Source of the DNA: a bacterium
GTDB lineage: Bacteria; Cyanobacteriota; Vampirovibrionia; Gastranaerophilales; Gastranaerophilaceae
Direction: 5' to 3'
Length of the DNA: 5,555 bases
NCBI GenBank assembly: GCA_024408905.1
Contig: JAKSUP010000105.1
Coordinates: forward strand, 1-5,555
Part shown: piece by piece, positions 4,785 through 5,555 of the stretch
Numbering within the stretch: position 1 is the stretch's first letter
Layout: every line of letters starts with the position of its first letter
Notes under the pieces: model-generated
Seen by the model: the letters and a program-made list of their open reading frames with translations, nothing else
What the model was told of the DNA's origin: nothing
The model's database searches: none
Made by a program: the position numbers and the translations under genes

Positions 4785-5555
4785 TTATTTACATGTTATA
4801 AAAACATTTAAATAATTAATTAAATCATTAAATGGAACATCTGTTGGTGAATTTTTTCTCTTTTCCAAATACTCATTAACCGTTTGCAATATTTCAATGA
4901 AAGTTGCTTCTGTTATTGCATTATCATAAAAATCTTGGCTTATATTTAACAAATATGCATAAGTATCTTCACCATTATTCAATTTTATTTTTATAAGCTC
5001 ATTTTTAATAACTTCATTTTTAAAATTTACATTCAATATATCATAATATAATTTTGCAGAATTAATAAGTTTTTTGAATATTTCTTCTGCTGAATTATAC
5101 CTTGACATAGTTACTACATAATTTACATAAATTTCATAAAGGCGTTTTGGCGAAAACTCTTTGAATGAAAATTTTGTAACAAAAAAATTCTTAAAAAAGT
5201 TATTAATATCATCAATATTACCATTGAAAACAGCCTTAAAATCATCCCAATAATTAATGCAACAGATTTCTTGCATATAATCTTTAATTAGCAACAACTG
5301 ATTAATATCATAATTATTTTTATTTAATTCATAGTATAAGTCTCTATGTGACACACTACCGGATTCTACAATTGTTACAACTACTTTATCTAGCATTTTA
5401 AAAATTTTGCAGGCTTGCAGTTTATCAGCTTTTATTTGTGACCAGAATGCGTGTAGTAATCTGAACATAGGAGTATCCTTCTCTTTGCCGGAAAGACGCT
5501 CTTGAGAAAGTATTTTTTCATACACTACTTCTTGTTTTGGTGGACGCTGTACCTT
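4785..5555 (-). CDS. Hypothetical protein, probably partial (5' end beyond the window)
   Basis: No known family was recognised. The frame is open without a stop from the window edge to a TAA at 4785-4787 (256 codons visible), and the most upstream residues (KVQRPPKQEVVYEK) use ordinary codons, so the gene most likely continues past 5555. Two internal starts are possible: GTG at 5523-5525 (246 residues, no convincing ribosome binding site) and ATG at 5466-5468 (227 residues), which has AGAAGGA 7 nt upstream. The protein looks soluble and alpha-helical, with many Asn, Lys, Ile and Phe residues and no signal peptide or membrane segment. A conspicuous segment is LDKVVVTIVESGSVSHRDLYYELNKN. Its C-terminal two thirds is very AT-rich (about 22% GC over 4801-5340), while 5341-5520 is about 37%. 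It lies on the same strand as, and upstream of, the 86-residue gene, with a 65-87 bp gap. Confidence 0.7.
   Translation of the reverse strand, partial: KVQRPPKQEVVYEKILSQERLSGKEKDTPMFRLLHAFWSQIKADKLQACKIFKMLDKVVVTIVESGSVSHRDLYYELNKNNYDINQLLLIKDYMQEICCINYWDDFKAVFNGNIDDINNFFKNFFVTKFSFKEFSPKRLYEIYVNYVVTMSRYNSAEEIFKKLINSAKLYYDILNVNFKNEVIKNELIKIKLNNGEDTYAYLLNISQDFYDNAITEATFIEILQTVNEYLEKRKNSPTDVPFNDLINYLNVFITCK

Noticed and set aside
5371..5380. Third exact copy of ATTGTTACAA
   Set aside because: It lies in coding sequence, where it encodes part of VVTIV, and is not near a promoter. A chance match is likely in AT-rich DNA.

Overview
This window is about 33% GC by eye and comes from a low-GC bacterium with Shine-Dalgarno-led genes and the standard code (TGG for Trp; TAA and TAG stops). 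The split glycine decarboxylase P-protein (a separate GcvPA) excludes the enterobacterial fused GcvP layout. It fits Firmicutes, Thermotogae or deep-branching gut anaerobes such as Vampirovibrionia/Gastranaerophilales. The sequence alone does not settle the lineage.

Layout. Positions 1-205 are a somewhat GC-richer block (about 38% against about 28% for 206-440, counted by hand). It is rich in short inverted repeats and closed by a 9-bp perfect inverted repeat. It could be a structured RNA, or the 5' end of a minus-strand gene that starts at TTG; neither is proven. Positions 206-440 are an AT-rich regulatory region with helically phased ATTGTTA direct repeats and two candidate promoters. Then follow four tightly packed plus-strand genes: gcvT (441-1535), gcvH (1556-1930), gcvPA (1930-3168) and a concentrative nucleoside transporter (3177-4445). 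Two minus-strand genes of unknown function converge on them: an 86-residue helical protein (4437-4697), overlapping the transporter end by 9 bp, and an AT-rich gene (4785 to the window edge) that is probably cut by the window.

How the genes work together. GcvT, GcvH and GcvPA are three components of the glycine cleavage system, which turns glycine + THF + NAD+ into 5,10-methylene-THF + CO2 + NH3 + NADH. The PLP-binding half of the P-protein (GcvPB), normally next to gcvPA, is absent. Its usual place is taken by the transporter, whose ribosome binding site overlaps the gcvPA stop codon. Glycine cleavage supplies one-carbon units for purine and thymidylate synthesis, so pairing with nucleoside uptake makes metabolic sense, but that link is inference. 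The transporter keeps the ribose-binding half of the CNT substrate site but has GQIVAQ where the family has GQTEAP, which suggests altered base recognition. No glycine riboswitch, tRNA, rRNA, CRISPR array, insertion sequence or convincing intrinsic terminator was found.
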